DNA from: Anaerobacillus sp. CMMVII
Lineage (GTDB): Bacteria; Bacillota; Bacilli; Bacillales; Anaerobacillaceae
Reading direction: 5' to 3'
Assembly (NCBI RefSeq): GCF_025377685.1
Contig: NZ_JACEHK010000010.1
Span: forward strand, 372,001-436,000
DNA length: 64,000 nucleotides
The position numbers and the translations under genes are program-made. The notes under the pieces were generated by a model. That model did not search any database and was not told where the DNA came from. It worked only from the letters and a program-made list of their open reading frames with translations. Positions 34,001-44,126 of the stretch are shown here, one piece after another (within the stretch, counting starts at the first letter, position 1; each line of letters opens with the position of its first letter).

Positions 34001-35875
34001 ATGACAAAAACACAGTTTAAAGCAGAGTCCAAACGGTTATTAGAAATGATGATTAACTCTATTTACACTCAAAAAGAAATTTTTCTTCGTGAATTAATTT
34101 CTAATGCCAGTGACGCAATTGATAAGCTTTACTACAAAGCTTTAACAGACGAAAGTCTAACGTTGACAAGGAAAGTTATTACATAAAAGTTACTGCTGAC
34201 AAAGAAAAGCGTGTCTTAAAGGTAATTGATACTGGGATTGGGATGACCAAAGAAGAACTAGAAAATAACCTTGGGACAATAGCTAAAAGTGGTTCTTTAG
34301 CATTCAAAAAAGAAACTGAACTGAAGGATGGCCATGACATCATTGGACAATTTGGTGTGGGTTTTTATTCTGCATTTATGGTAGCGGATGTTGTATCCGT
34401 TGTGAGTAAAGCTTTGAATAGCGATCAAGCCTACAAGTGGGAATCAGAGGGAGCAGATGGCTACACTATTACTCCTTGTGAGAAAGATTCTGTAGGTACA
34501 GAAATTACGATGAAGATAAAAGAGAATACCGAAGATGAAAGTTACGATGAGTTTCTTGAAGACTACCGGTTAAAACAAATCATTAAGAAGTACTCTGATT
34601 TTATCCGCTATCCGATAAAAATGGATGTTACTGAACGTCGACCAAAAGCTGAGAACGACAACGAACCTGAAGAGTATCAGGTAGAACAAACAATTAATAG
34701 CATGGTGCCAATTTGGCGAAAGAATAAATCTGAACTTACAACAGAAGACTACGAGAATTTTTATACTGAGAAGCATTACGGATTTGATAAGCCTTTAAAA
34801 CATATTCATATTAGTGTTGATGGTACAATTCGTTATAATGCTATTTTATATATCCCGGAGAAACCCCTTTTGACTATTACTCAAAAGAATTCGAGAAAGG
34901 ATTAGAGTTGTATTCAAGTGGCGTTTTGATAATGGATAAATGTGCTGATTTATTACCAGATTACTTCAGCTTCGTCAAAGGAATGGTAGACTCAGAAGAT
35001 TTATCACTGAACATCTCGAGAGAACTATTGCAGCATGACCGTCAATTAAAACTCATTGCTAAAAATATCAAAAGTAAAATTAAAAGTCAGCTTCAAGCGT
35101 TGTTGAAAAATGAACGCGAGAACTATGAAAAATTCTATCAATCCTTCGGTAGGCAGCTCAAATTCGGCGTTTACAATGATTTTGGCATGAACAAAGACGA
35201 GCTCCAGGACTTATTAATGTTTTATTCTTCAAAAGAGAAGAAACTCGTTACGCTAGATGAGTATATTTCAAGAATGCCTGAAGAGCAAAAATACATTTAT
35301 TATGCAACAGGCGATACGAACGAACGCATTGAAAAGCTTCCACAAACAGAGCTAGTAGCGGACAAAGGATATGAAATCTTATACTTCACAGATGATATTG
35401 ATGAATTTGCGATAAAAATGTTAATGACTTACAAGGATAAAGAGTTTAAATCTGTATCAAGTGGTGACCTAGGAATTGAAACAGATGATCAACAAAATGA
35501 TGATCAGGAATTGAATGAGAACCAAGAGCTTTTTGACTATATGAAAACTGTTTTGGCTGATAAGGTAAAAGATGTTCGAGTTTCAAAAAGGTTGAAAACC
35601 CATCCAGTTTGCTTATCGACTGATGGAGAAGTAACAATTGAAATGGAAAAGATCTTAACAGCAATGCCAGATAATCAGAATGTTAAAGCGGAAAAGGTAC
35701 TAGAGCTAAATAGCAATCACGAAGTGTTTAAGGCATTAAAGAAGCCTTTACAAAAGACAAGGAAAAATTGGCCCTTTATACGAACTTACTATTTAATCAA
35801 GCGTTGCTCATCGAAGGTCTACCCCTCCATGATCCATTGGAGTTTACTAATGACGTTTGTAAAATTATGGTATAA
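34001..35875 (+). CDS. htpG: Hsp90-family chaperone HtpG, with three single-base deletions
   Basis: The repaired product is 625 residues, normal for HtpG. GHKL ATPase motifs are present: [26 protein letters not shown] and [13 protein letters not shown]. The middle domain has MVPIWRK and [15 protein letters not shown]; the C-terminal dimerisation domain has [13 protein letters not shown]. The frame breaks at about 34163 (missing T before GACAAGGAAAG), 34864 (missing C) and 35740 (missing G). Each single-base repair restores conserved protein, ending [12 protein letters not shown] at 35873-35875. GGAGAGG precedes the ATG. Control by HrcA is suggested by the CIRCE site. Confidence 0.92.
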
Positions 35876-35878
35876 ACC

Positions 35879-35913
35879 TAAAAGCACACGCCATTTATGG
35901 TGTGTGCTTTTAT
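35879..35913 (+). terminator. htpG terminator
   Basis: AAAAGCACACGCC / GGTGTGTGCTTTTA hairpin a few bases past the htpG stop. Confidence 0.85.
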
Positions 35914-36101
35914 ATTATAGGCTGTTTTCGATTAAAGAGTGCTGTACTTGAAACACTTAGGACTCGGGGTATCTTTTCTATCATACGATTTGTTAAACGG
36001 GAATAAATATCTGTTTTTGCCCCGAGTGTATTTTAAATAGCCTCAATGTTTACAAAAATATTATAAGGTTATTGAAATGAATAAAATGGAATTAGAAACA
36101 A

Positions 36102-36821
36102 TCAAGAATGCTTTACTTGGGCAAATTCAGATAGTTTATCGTCTTTCATATCTAGATAGAGATTACCTTGCTCATCCATCTGAGCAATATTGACATCCTT
36201 TAGGTCTTTAATTGAATTGTTACTAAGGAGTGTTTTGACCCAATTTATATCCTTGCCTAGCGAAGCCAGACTATTCTTCATTAGTTGTCCATCGATAATA
36301 AATGTTTGTGGGAGGCCTCTTTTTGGTTTGTGAACATGTACATCCTCTTTATATGCTGGTAATTTTTCTTGTTTTCTTAGTGTAGATAGTGAACCATCCG
36401 TTTCAAAAAAAGCAAGCTCAACTTCGTCTAAATAAAAAATCCCTTTTTTACGAAGTAAAAATAACAATTCCTCGTTGTTTAACCTCTCTTTACGCATTCC
36501 TTCACCCAAGATTTTTCCATCCTTAATAACAAGTGTCGGCTCGCTGCTAAAAAATTTTCTAGCTGAGATACTTTTTAAAACAGAGTAGTCGATTAAAAGG
36601 ACGATTAAACAAAAGACTGATAAGGCGACAAGTCCATTTGTTAACGTTACATTTGGGTTAATAACTAGATTTGCAACAATAGAGCCGATAGTAATTCCAG
36701 ATACAAAATCAAAAAACGTTAACTGCATGATTTGTTTTTTTCCAAGAACTCTACATAAGAAATATAAAACGATAAATGCTGCAATTGTCCGCCAGGTAAC
36801 CTCATAAATATCGATTGACAT
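36102..36821 (-). CDS. DUF421/YetF-family membrane protein
   Basis: A 239-residue protein with three N-terminal transmembrane helices (about 8-25, 38-55, 60-82), then two YetF/YdfR-type alpha/beta domains. The conserved VLGKKQIMQLTFFDFVSGITIGSIVAN and PTLVIKDGKI-EGMRKERLNNEELLFLLRKKGI segments identify the family. Spore or membrane roles are reported for relatives, but biochemistry is unknown. A GAGGTG site lies before the ATG. Confidence 0.85.
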   Translation of the reverse strand: MSIDIYEVTWRTIAAFIVLYFLCRVLGKKQIMQLTFFDFVSGITIGSIVANLVINPNVTLTNGLVALSVFCLIVLLIDYSVLKSISARKFFSSEPTLVIKDGKILGEGMRKERLNNEELLFLLRKKGIFYLDEVELAFFETDGSLSTLRKQEKLPAYKEDVHVHKPKRGLPQTFIIDGQLMKNSLASLGKDINWVKTLLSNNSIKDLKDVNIAQMDEQGNLYLDMKDDKLSEFAQVKHS

Positions 36822-36963
36822 TGTTTACACCTCATGATGAAGAAATCTATCTTTAGTATGAACCATAAGAGTAAAATTCACCCATGAATAAGTTAGAAAA
36901 GTTCTCCGGTTTCTGAAAGTTGAGAAAATCTGGCATTGAAAAGGCTCATAAAAACGTAAATAA

Positions 36964-36998
36964 AATAAGAGTGCTAACCCAAAGGAGGCACTCTTATT
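36964..36998 (-). terminator. Terminator at the end of the telA-linked gene
   Basis: AATAAGAGTGC / GCACTCTTATT perfect 11-base stem that overlaps the last codons of the minus-strand gene. Confidence 0.75.
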
Positions 36999-37901
36999 CT
37001 TCGTAACGAACTTTATTTAATCTTAAAAGGTGTTCCATTCGTTCAAGTTTCATTTTTTCCATTTGGTCAACAATACGAAGGATCTTTAGTTCAATTCGCG
37101 ATATGGCTACAAAGACATTTTCCTTCTGTTCAAGTCGTTGCAGTTGAGATAATGACACATAGGAATGGAGAAGGTTAGGGAGATCCTCTCTAAGGATTCG
37201 TTTGATCATGTGGCGTTCTTCAATATCTAATAAATGAAAGTCTGGTGTAATCTTTTCGATATGTTGCAAGACCCGTCCTAACCGATGTTCAATCATAGGA
37301 TCTACGGCAAGACTTAAATTATGATTTGTAATTCGTTTCATCTCAACAAGTAGATTGCGAAGCTCTTCTTGTTTTTCTGTAAGTGGACTATTTGTTGCTT
37401 GAGGGCGAATTTCATGTTCATTATTTTTTACTAATCTACCGATAAGAGCATCATCGAGCATATCTAATTTATATAGAATTCCTTGCAAATAAGGGGAGCG
37501 CTTGATAGAACGAACATAGGAATTGCCTTGGTAAGTGTAGTAAATCGTCGCTTCAACAATCTTACCAACACCGTTATTTGTTTGTAAATTTTCCGGTAGA
37601 TATCGATAATCATTCGTTTTTTTATTGGTGCGTCCGATCCTTTTTGATCACTAAAATCCAAGCGCATTCGCTTTTTTTTAATTTTTAAAAGGATTTTATA
37701 CTGAGGTGTTTTTCGTTTGAAAAGTCGATTCGTTCTTTCCATTTCAGAAAGCTGAATAATATCTTCAATTAACTTCTCAGTTTCACTGATGAGAGCTTGG
37801 CTATATTGATCTGAGATATATTCGTCTTTCACCGGTTTTAGCCTGTCAGGAAGCAAACTTTCAAAGAAAGGTAGTTCAAATAGGCGCGAAAATAAGGGCA
37901 T
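36994..37901 (-). CDS. Uncharacterised protein paired with TelA, with a -1 frameshift
   Basis: The frame from 37901 (MPLFSRLFELPFFESLLPDRLK) leaves the conserved frame at a seven-base homopolymer (37617-37623). One extra base continues NDYRYLPENLQTNNGVGKIVEATIYYTYQGNSYV in parts and on to VRYEE at 36994. The product is 302 residues, soluble and helix-rich, with basic coiled stretches (ILLKIKKKRMRLDF). No family recognised. It follows the TelA gene in the same direction with a 141-base gap, so it may be its functional partner. Confidence 0.7.
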
Positions 37902-38042
37902 GGAAAACCCTCCTCACTAATTGATCTGTTCTTTAGGTATGGTTATTTATGAACAATAAATATTCTATATTTCTGCGGTAACAACCTTCAAATGTTAGAA
38001 AAGATGACCCGAGTTTTTAAAAGGCAAAAACGAAATAATTTC

Positions 38043-39068
38043 TTAATCTAAGAGCTTTTGTTTCATTTGAGTGTTTAACTCATCAAGTTCGAGGATGAAT
38101 TTTTTACCGCTTTCAATGATGCGTTCATTGGAACTCTCGGTAATTTTTATGGCAGAATACACATCTTCATAAGCTTTACGGAACGTTTCAATGGCAATGG
38201 CAGGCTCTTCTAACATCTTTAGGGTTTCCTCAGTGTTAGACTTTAACATTTGCGCATTGGATAGAAGCATGGCCTCTGTTGCTTCATTAACATTTTTCAC
38301 AGCGTCAATGACTGTTTTTTGATTTCCTAATGCTAACTGAATCGAGGCTGTTACCGTAATAATATTTTTCGTCATGGTAATTGCGTTGAAAATCGCTTCT
38401 TCGAGTTTTTCGTTGTTCTCCACGATTAAATCCACGCTTGCTAAGGATTGTTGTAAAACAAGAACGGCCTGAGACATATTTTTGATACGAGAAATAACCT
38501 TTTGTTGACCTTTGACTAGTGCTGTCTTTTTGTCAGCCCATGTTTCATCGGTCATTTTTTCTTCAAGCATGTTATTTAATTTTTTTCCTACTTCAATTTG
38601 GTCGTTAAGACCGTGAATTCTTGAAATTGCCACTTCCTTTAATTGATGGAGCATAACCGTATCTTCTTGCAACTTATCTTTGCCGACAAGAAGAGCACTA
38701 ATGATGTTTTCTACCTGAGATTCTACTGTTTTATACTTTCTAGCGTATTGCTCCATAGGGTTTCTTCTTAATAAACGATCAACAAATCCTTGCACCTGTC
38801 CTTTTTTTAAATGGCTAGGCTCGAGCTCAGAGACAATTTCCCTTAAACGGAGTAAATTTTTTGGTAATTCATTATTCGGCTGGTCCATCATTTCTTTTAC
38901 AGGTCGTTTAAGTGCCTCCAAAGACTCTCCAGCACTTTTCTGGGCTTCAGTTCCTAGTCCATTTAACTGTTCGAGTAAACGATTCATATCATCTTCATTA
39001 TTTAATGGCTTAAAATATTCTTTAACTTTTGGATCTATCTCTAATTTAAATTTGTCTTTGTCTTCCAT
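38043..39068 (-). CDS. telA: TelA-family toxic anion resistance protein
   Basis: A 341-residue, almost fully helical protein of the TelA/KlaA family. LRLREIVSELEPS, FVDRLLRRNPMEQYARKYKTVESQVENII and the C-terminal LLSNAQMLKSNTEETLKMLEEPAIAIETF are typical. Family members are linked to tellurite and other envelope stresses; the molecular role is unsettled. ATG at 39068 has TTGGAGG 8 bases upstream, better than the in-frame start at 39083. Confidence 0.87.
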   Translation of the reverse strand: MEDKDKFKLEIDPKVKEYFKPLNNEDDMNRLLEQLNGLGTEAQKSAGESLEALKRPVKEMMDQPNNELPKNLLRLREIVSELEPSHLKKGQVQGFVDRLLRRNPMEQYARKYKTVESQVENIISALLVGKDKLQEDTVMLHQLKEVAISRIHGLNDQIEVGKKLNNMLEEKMTDETWADKKTALVKGQQKVISRIKNMSQAVLVLQQSLASVDLIVENNEKLEEAIFNAITMTKNIITVTASIQLALGNQKTVIDAVKNVNEATEAMLLSNAQMLKSNTEETLKMLEEPAIAIETFRKAYEDVYSAIKITESSNERIIESGKKFILELDELNTQMKQKLLD

Positions 39069-39266
39069 AATTTTTACCTCCAACCTTTTCTTATCTTACA
39101 TACGGAATAGGTATAGAAAATGTTTCAATTATCGCCAAATTTCACCTGTGTTGTGTGAATTTCGATTTCGAACTAATTTGGGGGAATTTTGGATGATGAA
39201 ATCCAATAAATTATATAATGAATCATAAGCGGCTTCAAGGCTTTACTGGTCTTGAACGAAAGGAAA

Positions 39267-39290
39267 AGGAAAAGTCTTATGACTTTTCCT
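39267..39290. terminator. Short hairpin, possible terminator
   Basis: AGGAAAAGTC / GACTTTTCCT with a four-base loop, followed by TCATTTAG. Lies between the minus-strand exchanger and telA genes. Confidence 0.55.
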
Positions 39291-39297
39291 CATTTAG

Positions 39298-39412
39298 TGA
39301 ATTTCATCATTACCATAACCGAACCATTTCAATCTAAATGTAGTTGCGAATGGTTTATACCCAACTACATTTAGAACTTAATAGCGAAGATAATGAATGA
39401 TGAAATTCATAC
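39298..39412. repeat. Large nested hairpin after the cation exchanger gene
   Basis: Outer arms TGAATTTCATCATTA (39298-39312) and AATGATGAAATTCA (39396-39409) enclose a perfect 13-base pair CTAAATGTAGTTG (39334-39346) / CAACTACATTTAG (39362-39374). It directly abuts the exchanger stop codon on the minus strand and may act as its terminator or be a small repeat element. Confidence 0.7.
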
Positions 39413-39413
39413 A

Positions 39414-40409
39414 TTAGGAAAGAAAGAAAATGTAGTAGCTAGTAATAAAATACGTAAACAGGATCAGGATTGAAGGAATGGAATAGTTGAACGTCGTTCT
39501 TGGCCTAACCCTGATAAGTAGGTAAAAGGTAACCAAATAAAGGAAGATGGTTAGAGAAGCTGTTAGTTCATGAACAGGTTCTACATGCACTAGCAAAGGT
39601 CCTTGGCGATAAAATATATCTGTTCCACATAATATAAGGATGTTGAACAAATTGCTTCCTAAAATTGAGCCGATAGCCAGATTGAAATTTCGCAATCTAC
39701 AAGCAACAAAGCAAGCAACCGCTTCGGGTAAGGAAGTGGATGCAGCAATTAAAAAACTACCTACAAAGCTTGCTCCAAGTCCAGTAACGACAGCGATTCT
39801 GTCACCTGTTATGGTTAACGCTGTCCCAGCTACCAAAATAATAATTGACGCGATAAGAAAACGTGCCATAGCTTGACGAGCAGATAAGGGTGGCAAGGCA
39901 GCTTCGCGTGGAGGATTTTCTTCTTTATTCTTGGGCGTTTGCTTCAATTTTGACATGATCAACATTCCAATAATATATCCAGCAAGAATAACAAACGTAT
40001 CGATCCCAATTCCTAAAATGATGTACATCACATTTAAGCGTAAGGAAAATAAAATAATAAACATTAGCCCAATCCCAATCCCAATTGTGTAACGATGTTG
40101 GGTCCAAACACGTTCAAAAACTTGATCTTTACGGAAATAAAGGTCTAAAGTTGCAAGGATGACCAAGTTGAAGACATTACTACCCAATATGCTACCGACG
40201 GCTAGATCAGGGTTATCTAGAATAATCGCCGTATAACTCGTTGTAATTTCAGGAAGTGAGGTAGCTCCCGCTAATAACATCGAACCTATTAGCATTCCGC
40301 CAACGGCTGTTTTTTCGCTGATGACATCAGCGTATGTGGAAAGTTTTGTAGCTGTTAAAACAGTGATCATTGCCACAAGAAAAAAAACTAAAAATAACAT
40401 TCTTTTCAC
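39414..40409 (-). CDS. Sodium/calcium exchanger-family (CaCA) antiporter
   Basis: A 331-residue membrane protein with about ten transmembrane helices and two inverted Na_Ca_ex repeats. The alpha-repeat signatures are GATSLPEITTSYTAI with GSILGSNVFNLVIL, and AASTSLPEAVACFVA with GSILGSNLFNILIL. A cytosolic loop (KLKQTPKNKEENPPREA) joins the halves. It probably exchanges Ca2+ or another cation for Na+ or H+. GAGGTG precedes the ATG. Confidence 0.88.
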   Translation of the reverse strand: MKRMLFLVFFLVAMITVLTATKLSTYADVISEKTAVGGMLIGSMLLAGATSLPEITTSYTAIILDNPDLAVGSILGSNVFNLVILATLDLYFRKDQVFERVWTQHRYTIGIGIGLMFIILFSLRLNVMYIILGIGIDTFVILAGYIIGMLIMSKLKQTPKNKEENPPREAALPPLSARQAMARFLIASIIILVAGTALTITGDRIAVVTGLGASFVGSFLIAASTSLPEAVACFVACRLRNFNLAIGSILGSNLFNILILCGTDIFYRQGPLLVHVEPVHELTASLTIFLYLVTFYLLIRVRPRTTFNYSIPSILILFTYFITSYYIFFLS

Positions 40410-40514
40410 CTCTCGAATTGAGGATTATTTCTAACTGTGTATTGATTATCATGCACTTATTGATAAATAAATGAGATGTACGTGGTGGTAAATTTTTAAT
40501 TAGAAGGTGAAAAA

Positions 40515-40750
40515 ATGAAGTCAAACCAAAAGAAAAAAACGAAGAAAGTGCGATGACGCTTAATCAACGAATCAGTCCAGATGTATTAGAAAAATTAAAG
40601 CAAACGTCAAAAGCGTTAAAGGACGAAGAAGCAAAAAAACAAGCAGAAGCAAGGGAGCAAGAAAGACAACGAAGACTTGAAAAGGAAAAAAATAAATCGT
40701 TTGAGGACCTTCTAAATGAAAGTACCCTTGACTGGAAAAGCTATAAATAA
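40515..40750 (+). CDS. yqkK: YqkK-like protein (DUF3886), with a -1 frameshift
   Basis: From ATG 40515 (AGAAGGTG upstream) the frame reads MKSNQKKK. One A missing from the seven-base run at 40533-40539 breaks it. Restored, it continues NEESAMTLNQRISPDVLEKLKQ and a charged coiled-coil, ending SFEDLLNESTLDWKSYK, the DUF3886/YqkK ending. Repaired length is 78 residues. Without repair a shorter frame could start at the internal ATG 40553. Function unknown. Confidence 0.75.
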
Positions 40751-40993
40751 GAATTTGTAAAAGGCTCTTTTCTAAAACATTGCTCCTGCGGTTACTCGTC
40801 GCACAAAAAAACTTGTTGCTTTTTAACCTAAATTTATTGAAAAAATATTTTTATAGAGATATCACTCAATAATTTGCGTAAGAAAAGAGCAATATTTACT
40901 AAATAAGTAGTGAAATTCTTATATGTACTTAAGTAACAAACTTTGTGAAAACAGCCTTGTGCAACGAACAACTCATAGAAAGAGGTAGTACAG
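40751..40993. other. Intergenic stretch with degenerate repeat pieces
   Basis: AAAAGGCTCTTTTCTAAAACATTG at about 40757 and CAAACTTTGTGAAAACAGCC at about 40948 resemble the two ends of the dispersed hairpin repeat, but the inside is unrelated. The copy may be decayed or broken by an insertion. Confidence 0.4.
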
Positions 40994-41083
40994 TTGAAAA
41001 ATAAATTAACAATCGGAGCGTTTATTATTGTAGTAATTATTTATTTTTTATTTGTTAGACCAGCTTTATTGCAATTCGGTTAA
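40994..41083 (+). CDS. Possible single-pass membrane microprotein
   Basis: A 29-residue frame, (M)KNKLTIGAFIIVVIIYFLFVRP..., starting at TTG with AAAGAGG about 9 bases upstream. It is one transmembrane helix with a basic N-terminus. Such small hydrophobic genes are easy to get by chance in AT-rich DNA. Confidence 0.4.
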   Translation: MKNKLTIGAFIIVVIIYFLFVRPALLQFG

Positions 41084-41241
41084 GTACAACATTGAGACTG
41101 GAGCTTTTTGTTGCAGTCTCAAAGTCATCTAGTGGTCAAAGGTGTTCACGATTCCTAATTAGTTTGTTTTAATACTTTCATAGACTTTTAGTTTACTTAT
41201 GGTAAAATAATAGAAAAGTATAAAGTAAGGGGCGTTTACAT

Positions 41242-41845
41242 ATGCGACTTTGGTTTACCAAACTTTCGGTAGTCTTAATTACTTTTATGACGTTTGGAAT
41301 GTTTATCCCGCCAACCTACTTAGATGCTGAAGCATCCGACCAAGAAGTACAAGTAAATGATCGGGAAAAACAATCATTAGAAAATCACTTTACTAACCAG
41401 TCTTCTGTACAGGAACTTACAGGAGATCAAATAAATGTTCATGAGCAATTTATTTCCTACGTTTCACAACAAGCTAAGTTTCAGTCGCTAGAAAAATTTG
41501 GCCCAAAAAATTGCGAGTGCAGTAAGCGATGAGTTTTTAAATGTAATACTTCCAAAGATTGAGGAGGTTATTCGTGATCTAGCACTAGAAACTCCTGAGG
41601 AAGAAATAGCTACCTTTGAAGTTACTGAAAAGCCGACAAGTGGTTATGGCGAAAAGATTTTTCACATTTTTAATCAACAAACTGGGGAAGATGTTGCCCG
41701 TTTTCATGTTCGTAGGGTAAACCATCCGCGAGAGGGCCATTCTTTTAATTTTCATTATCATTTAGTTCAAGATCAATTTGAACAACATCATGATTTAGGT
41801 GATATTTTCTGGGCCAAAAACACCCCACCTAAATGGATGTCATAA
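41242..41845 (+). CDS. ypjP: YpjP family protein, with a +1 frameshift
   Basis: A 200-residue protein with an N-terminal signal or anchor helix (LWFTKLSVVLITFMTFGMFIPP). The frame shifts at the six-A run 41505-41510. Removing one A joins SLEKFGPK to IASAVSDEFLNVILPKIEEVI. The C-terminal block FHIFNQQTGEDVARFHVRR, FNFHYHLVQD and the ending FWAKNTPPKWMS match Bacillus YpjP. The role is unknown; it is probably extracytoplasmic. AAGGGG precedes the ATG. Confidence 0.83.
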
Positions 41846-41866
41846 TATGTAACTTTATCCTAAATA

Positions 41867-41911
41867 AAAACGCCTATATTTTTAGAGTCATCTAAAAATA
41901 TAGGCGTTTTC
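41867..41911 (+). terminator. ypjP terminator
   Basis: About 19-base stem AAAACGCCTATATTTTTAGA / TCTAAAAATATAGGCGTTTT with T residues after it. Confidence 0.9.
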
Positions 41912-42058
41912 TTTAATTATATAGTAAACAATGTGGCTTTATGGTTAGTAATTCAATAAATAATCAAGATATCTGCGTTTAAAACCTTCAAATGTGATGC
42001 CCCCGAGAGCAAGTTATATCCTATCATTTCTAACTTATAGTAAGAGCAACATTTTTTT

Positions 42059-42244
42059 AGAAGGTTGTTTTTGTAAACTTTATGGCTTTTAGGTCGTCTT
42101 TTGAGAATAAATAAGCTTTTTGGGACAAATTTATTTGTCCCAATGGCTTATTTATTCTCAAAAGCTTCACGCAAAGCGTGAAGAACCAAGCATTCGCTTG
42201 GTTACGACCTAAAAGCTAATAGCAACAATCTTTTAGAAAAGAGC
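42059..42244 (+). repeat. Dispersed hairpin repeat, long copy
   Basis: Same ends as the 28570 copy (AAACTTTATGGCTTTTAGGTCG ... CGACCTAAAAGCTAATAGCAACAATC), but with an extra inner palindrome CTTTTGAGAATAAATAAGC / GCTTATTTATTCTCAAAAG around GGGACAAAT/ATTTGTCCC, plus GCTTCACGC/GCGTGAAG and AACCAAGC/GCTTGGTT hairpins. Confidence 0.85.
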
Positions 42245-42278
42245 ATTTAAGAAAATGAAACTAAAAAAAGGTGAAAAA

Positions 42279-43159
42279 CTAGATAATCACGTTAAATTTT
42301 TGCTTTTGAACAAAAATAGAGATGGGAGTTTGATCCAACATCTCGCCATCGGCTTGAACAAGGACAGAGTCATTAGAAGATATCTCTATTACTTGTCCTT
42401 TTTCTGTCGATACTGAGCGGTGAAGTGTATGTTTGCCTAAGAAAACCAATGGGAAAAACATTAAAATTTCCAATTTTGATAAAGAATGAGCGATGCAAAG
42501 ATTTAAAGTCCCGTCAGTGTTATCAGCCTCGGGACAGATTTTTAGACCTCCACCATAGTAAGGTGTATTAGCAATAGCAATTAACCAAACATTAGAAAAT
42601 GTCTTCTTTTTCCCATCGATCGTAATGACCATGTCTTTAGGTGTATAGGAAAATACGCCCTTCAGAACCCCAACAACATAAGCAAGGTTACCTAACTTTA
42701 TGTAGTTGAGCCATTGTTTGATCTTGACTGGTTTACTAATTGTGCGACATTTGCATCGAACCCAACGCCAACTACGGTCGCGCATGAATGGTTGTTGACT
42801 TTTAGTAAATCAATGTGTTGTAATTTTCCTTCTAGTATCTTTAATAGTGCTAGATGGCTATTTTTTGGAATGTTTAATGCTCTTGCAAAATCATTCCCAG
42901 AACCTGCCGGGATCACACCGAGCGGAATTGCGGTATTCTCAATATACTTTAGTGCATGGTGAATGGTACCATCCCCTCCAACAACAACTAAAGCTTTTGT
43001 ATCTATAGAATTGATGTCTAGATTAAACTCTAACATTTCTTCAGGCTTTGTGATAAAGTAGGATTTATATTGAATATCCCATTTGTCTAATAGAGGCAAA
43101 ACCTTTTTCCAAACCTTCGTTCCTTTTCCGGAGTGGTTATTAATGATAAATAAATACAA
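42279..43159 (-). CDS. ytlR: Diacylglycerol/lipid kinase family protein, with a -1 frameshift
   Basis: A 293-residue lipid kinase of the DAGK catalytic family. The N-terminal domain has IINNHSGKGTK, VVVGGDGTIHHAL and GVIPAGSGNDFARALNI. The frame breaks after NQSRS at 42717-42719. One base restored gives KQWLNYIKLGNLAYVVGVLKGVF and the C-terminal beta-sandwich (VLVQADGEML). It phosphorylates a lipid or sphingoid base; YtlR-type by overall length and motifs, substrate unproven. Confidence 0.83.
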
Positions 43160-43260
43160 TTGATCACCTATTTTCTAGTACATGGTACATGGTTAAGTTA
43201 CTATAGTTTATAGTATACTATGAGTTGAGATATGTAGAAATAGAAAGGAATCTAAAAAGT

Positions 43261-43602
43261 ATGAAACAGTGGCTAATTTTAAGTTCAGTAGTTTTGCTTT
43301 TTTTGCTAGTTTGGGGAACAATTTTCTACGAACTGATCGTTTCATCTAACTCAAAATCGTATACCAGGGATGAAGAAATTGCTGCAGAGATTCTCTCAGT
43401 CACTAGTCCAGAAAATTTGGTTGAGTTGGTTGAAGAAGAAATACCAGAAGTTCTCGAAGAAAGTAATGTAATAGAATTTACTAGAGAACAAACGGAATTA
43501 AATAAATTAATGAAACCTCGTTTAAAAGAAGGCATCGATTACGGTGAAGGAATTTCGATTGATGATTTGCTTCAAAGTTTTGGTGTTTTGGCGAATAAAT
43601 AA
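43261..43602 (+). CDS. Membrane-anchored acidic protein of unknown function
   Basis: A 113-residue protein with one N-terminal transmembrane segment (LILSSVVLLFLLVWGTIFYEL) and an acidic, helical outer part (EEIAAEILSVTSPENLVELVEEEIPEVLEE). ATG at 43261 follows GAAAGGAATC; an in-frame start at 43225 is less likely. It lies 113 bases upstream of tatA in the same direction. No family recognised. Confidence 0.6.
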   Translation: MKQWLILSSVVLLFLLVWGTIFYELIVSSNSKSYTRDEEIAAEILSVTSPENLVELVEEEIPEVLEESNVIEFTREQTELNKLMKPRLKEGIDYGEGISIDDLLQSFGVLANK

Positions 43603-43715
43603 ATAATTAAAATTTAAAACTATAATGTAGAATATATGATACGGTTCAGGTATACTAGTGAAGTAAGAAATTAAGTAAATATCTAAAATAATATTTACTA
43701 TGGGGGGTACAACAT

Positions 43716-43916
43716 ATGTTAACAAACATCGGGATTCCAGGCTTAGTTTTAATTCTTGTTATAGCATTGATTATCTTCGGTCCAAAGAAGTTACCAGAGT
43801 TAGGGAAAGCAGTTGGACAGACATTAAGAGAATTTAAGTCATCGACTCGTGAACTAACTAATGATGTTATGGAAGAGTTTGAAGACGAAAAACCAAAATC
43901 AAAAGCTAAGAAATAA
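43716..43916 (+). CDS. tatA: Sec-independent translocase subunit TatA
   Basis: A 66-residue TatA: one membrane helix ([16 protein letters not shown]), the [11 protein letters not shown] hinge, an amphipathic helix and a charged tail ending KPKSKAKK. It forms the Tat pore with TatC for folded, cofactor-loaded proteins. GGGGGG lies 8 bases before the ATG. A terminator-like hairpin separates it from tatC. Its likely clients are the hydrogenase small subunit and NapA encoded downstream. Confidence 0.93.
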   Translation: MLTNIGIPGLVLILVIALIIFGPKKLPELGKAVGQTLREFKSSTRELTNDVMEEFEDEKPKSKAKK

Positions 43917-43954
43917 TTATATACCTATATAATCTTAGAAAAAATATAAGAATG

Positions 43955-43993
43955 AAGATGTGAGATATGTTTTAATCCGTCTTACATCTTTTT
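43955..43993 (+). terminator. Terminator-like hairpin after tatA
   Basis: AAGATGTGAGA / TCTTACATCTTTTT stem with a T run. It may attenuate read-through from tatA into tatC. Confidence 0.65.
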
Positions 43994-44126
43994 ACGTTAG
44001 GTAGAAGAACAAAGTCGTATACTACAAAGACCTTCTTTAGATTTTAAGGAGACAACTTTCCTTTTGTTACCTGAGATCTTTTGTAGGCCAAGCTGTTCTA
44101 AACATTGTTTTAAGGAGCTGTGAAGC

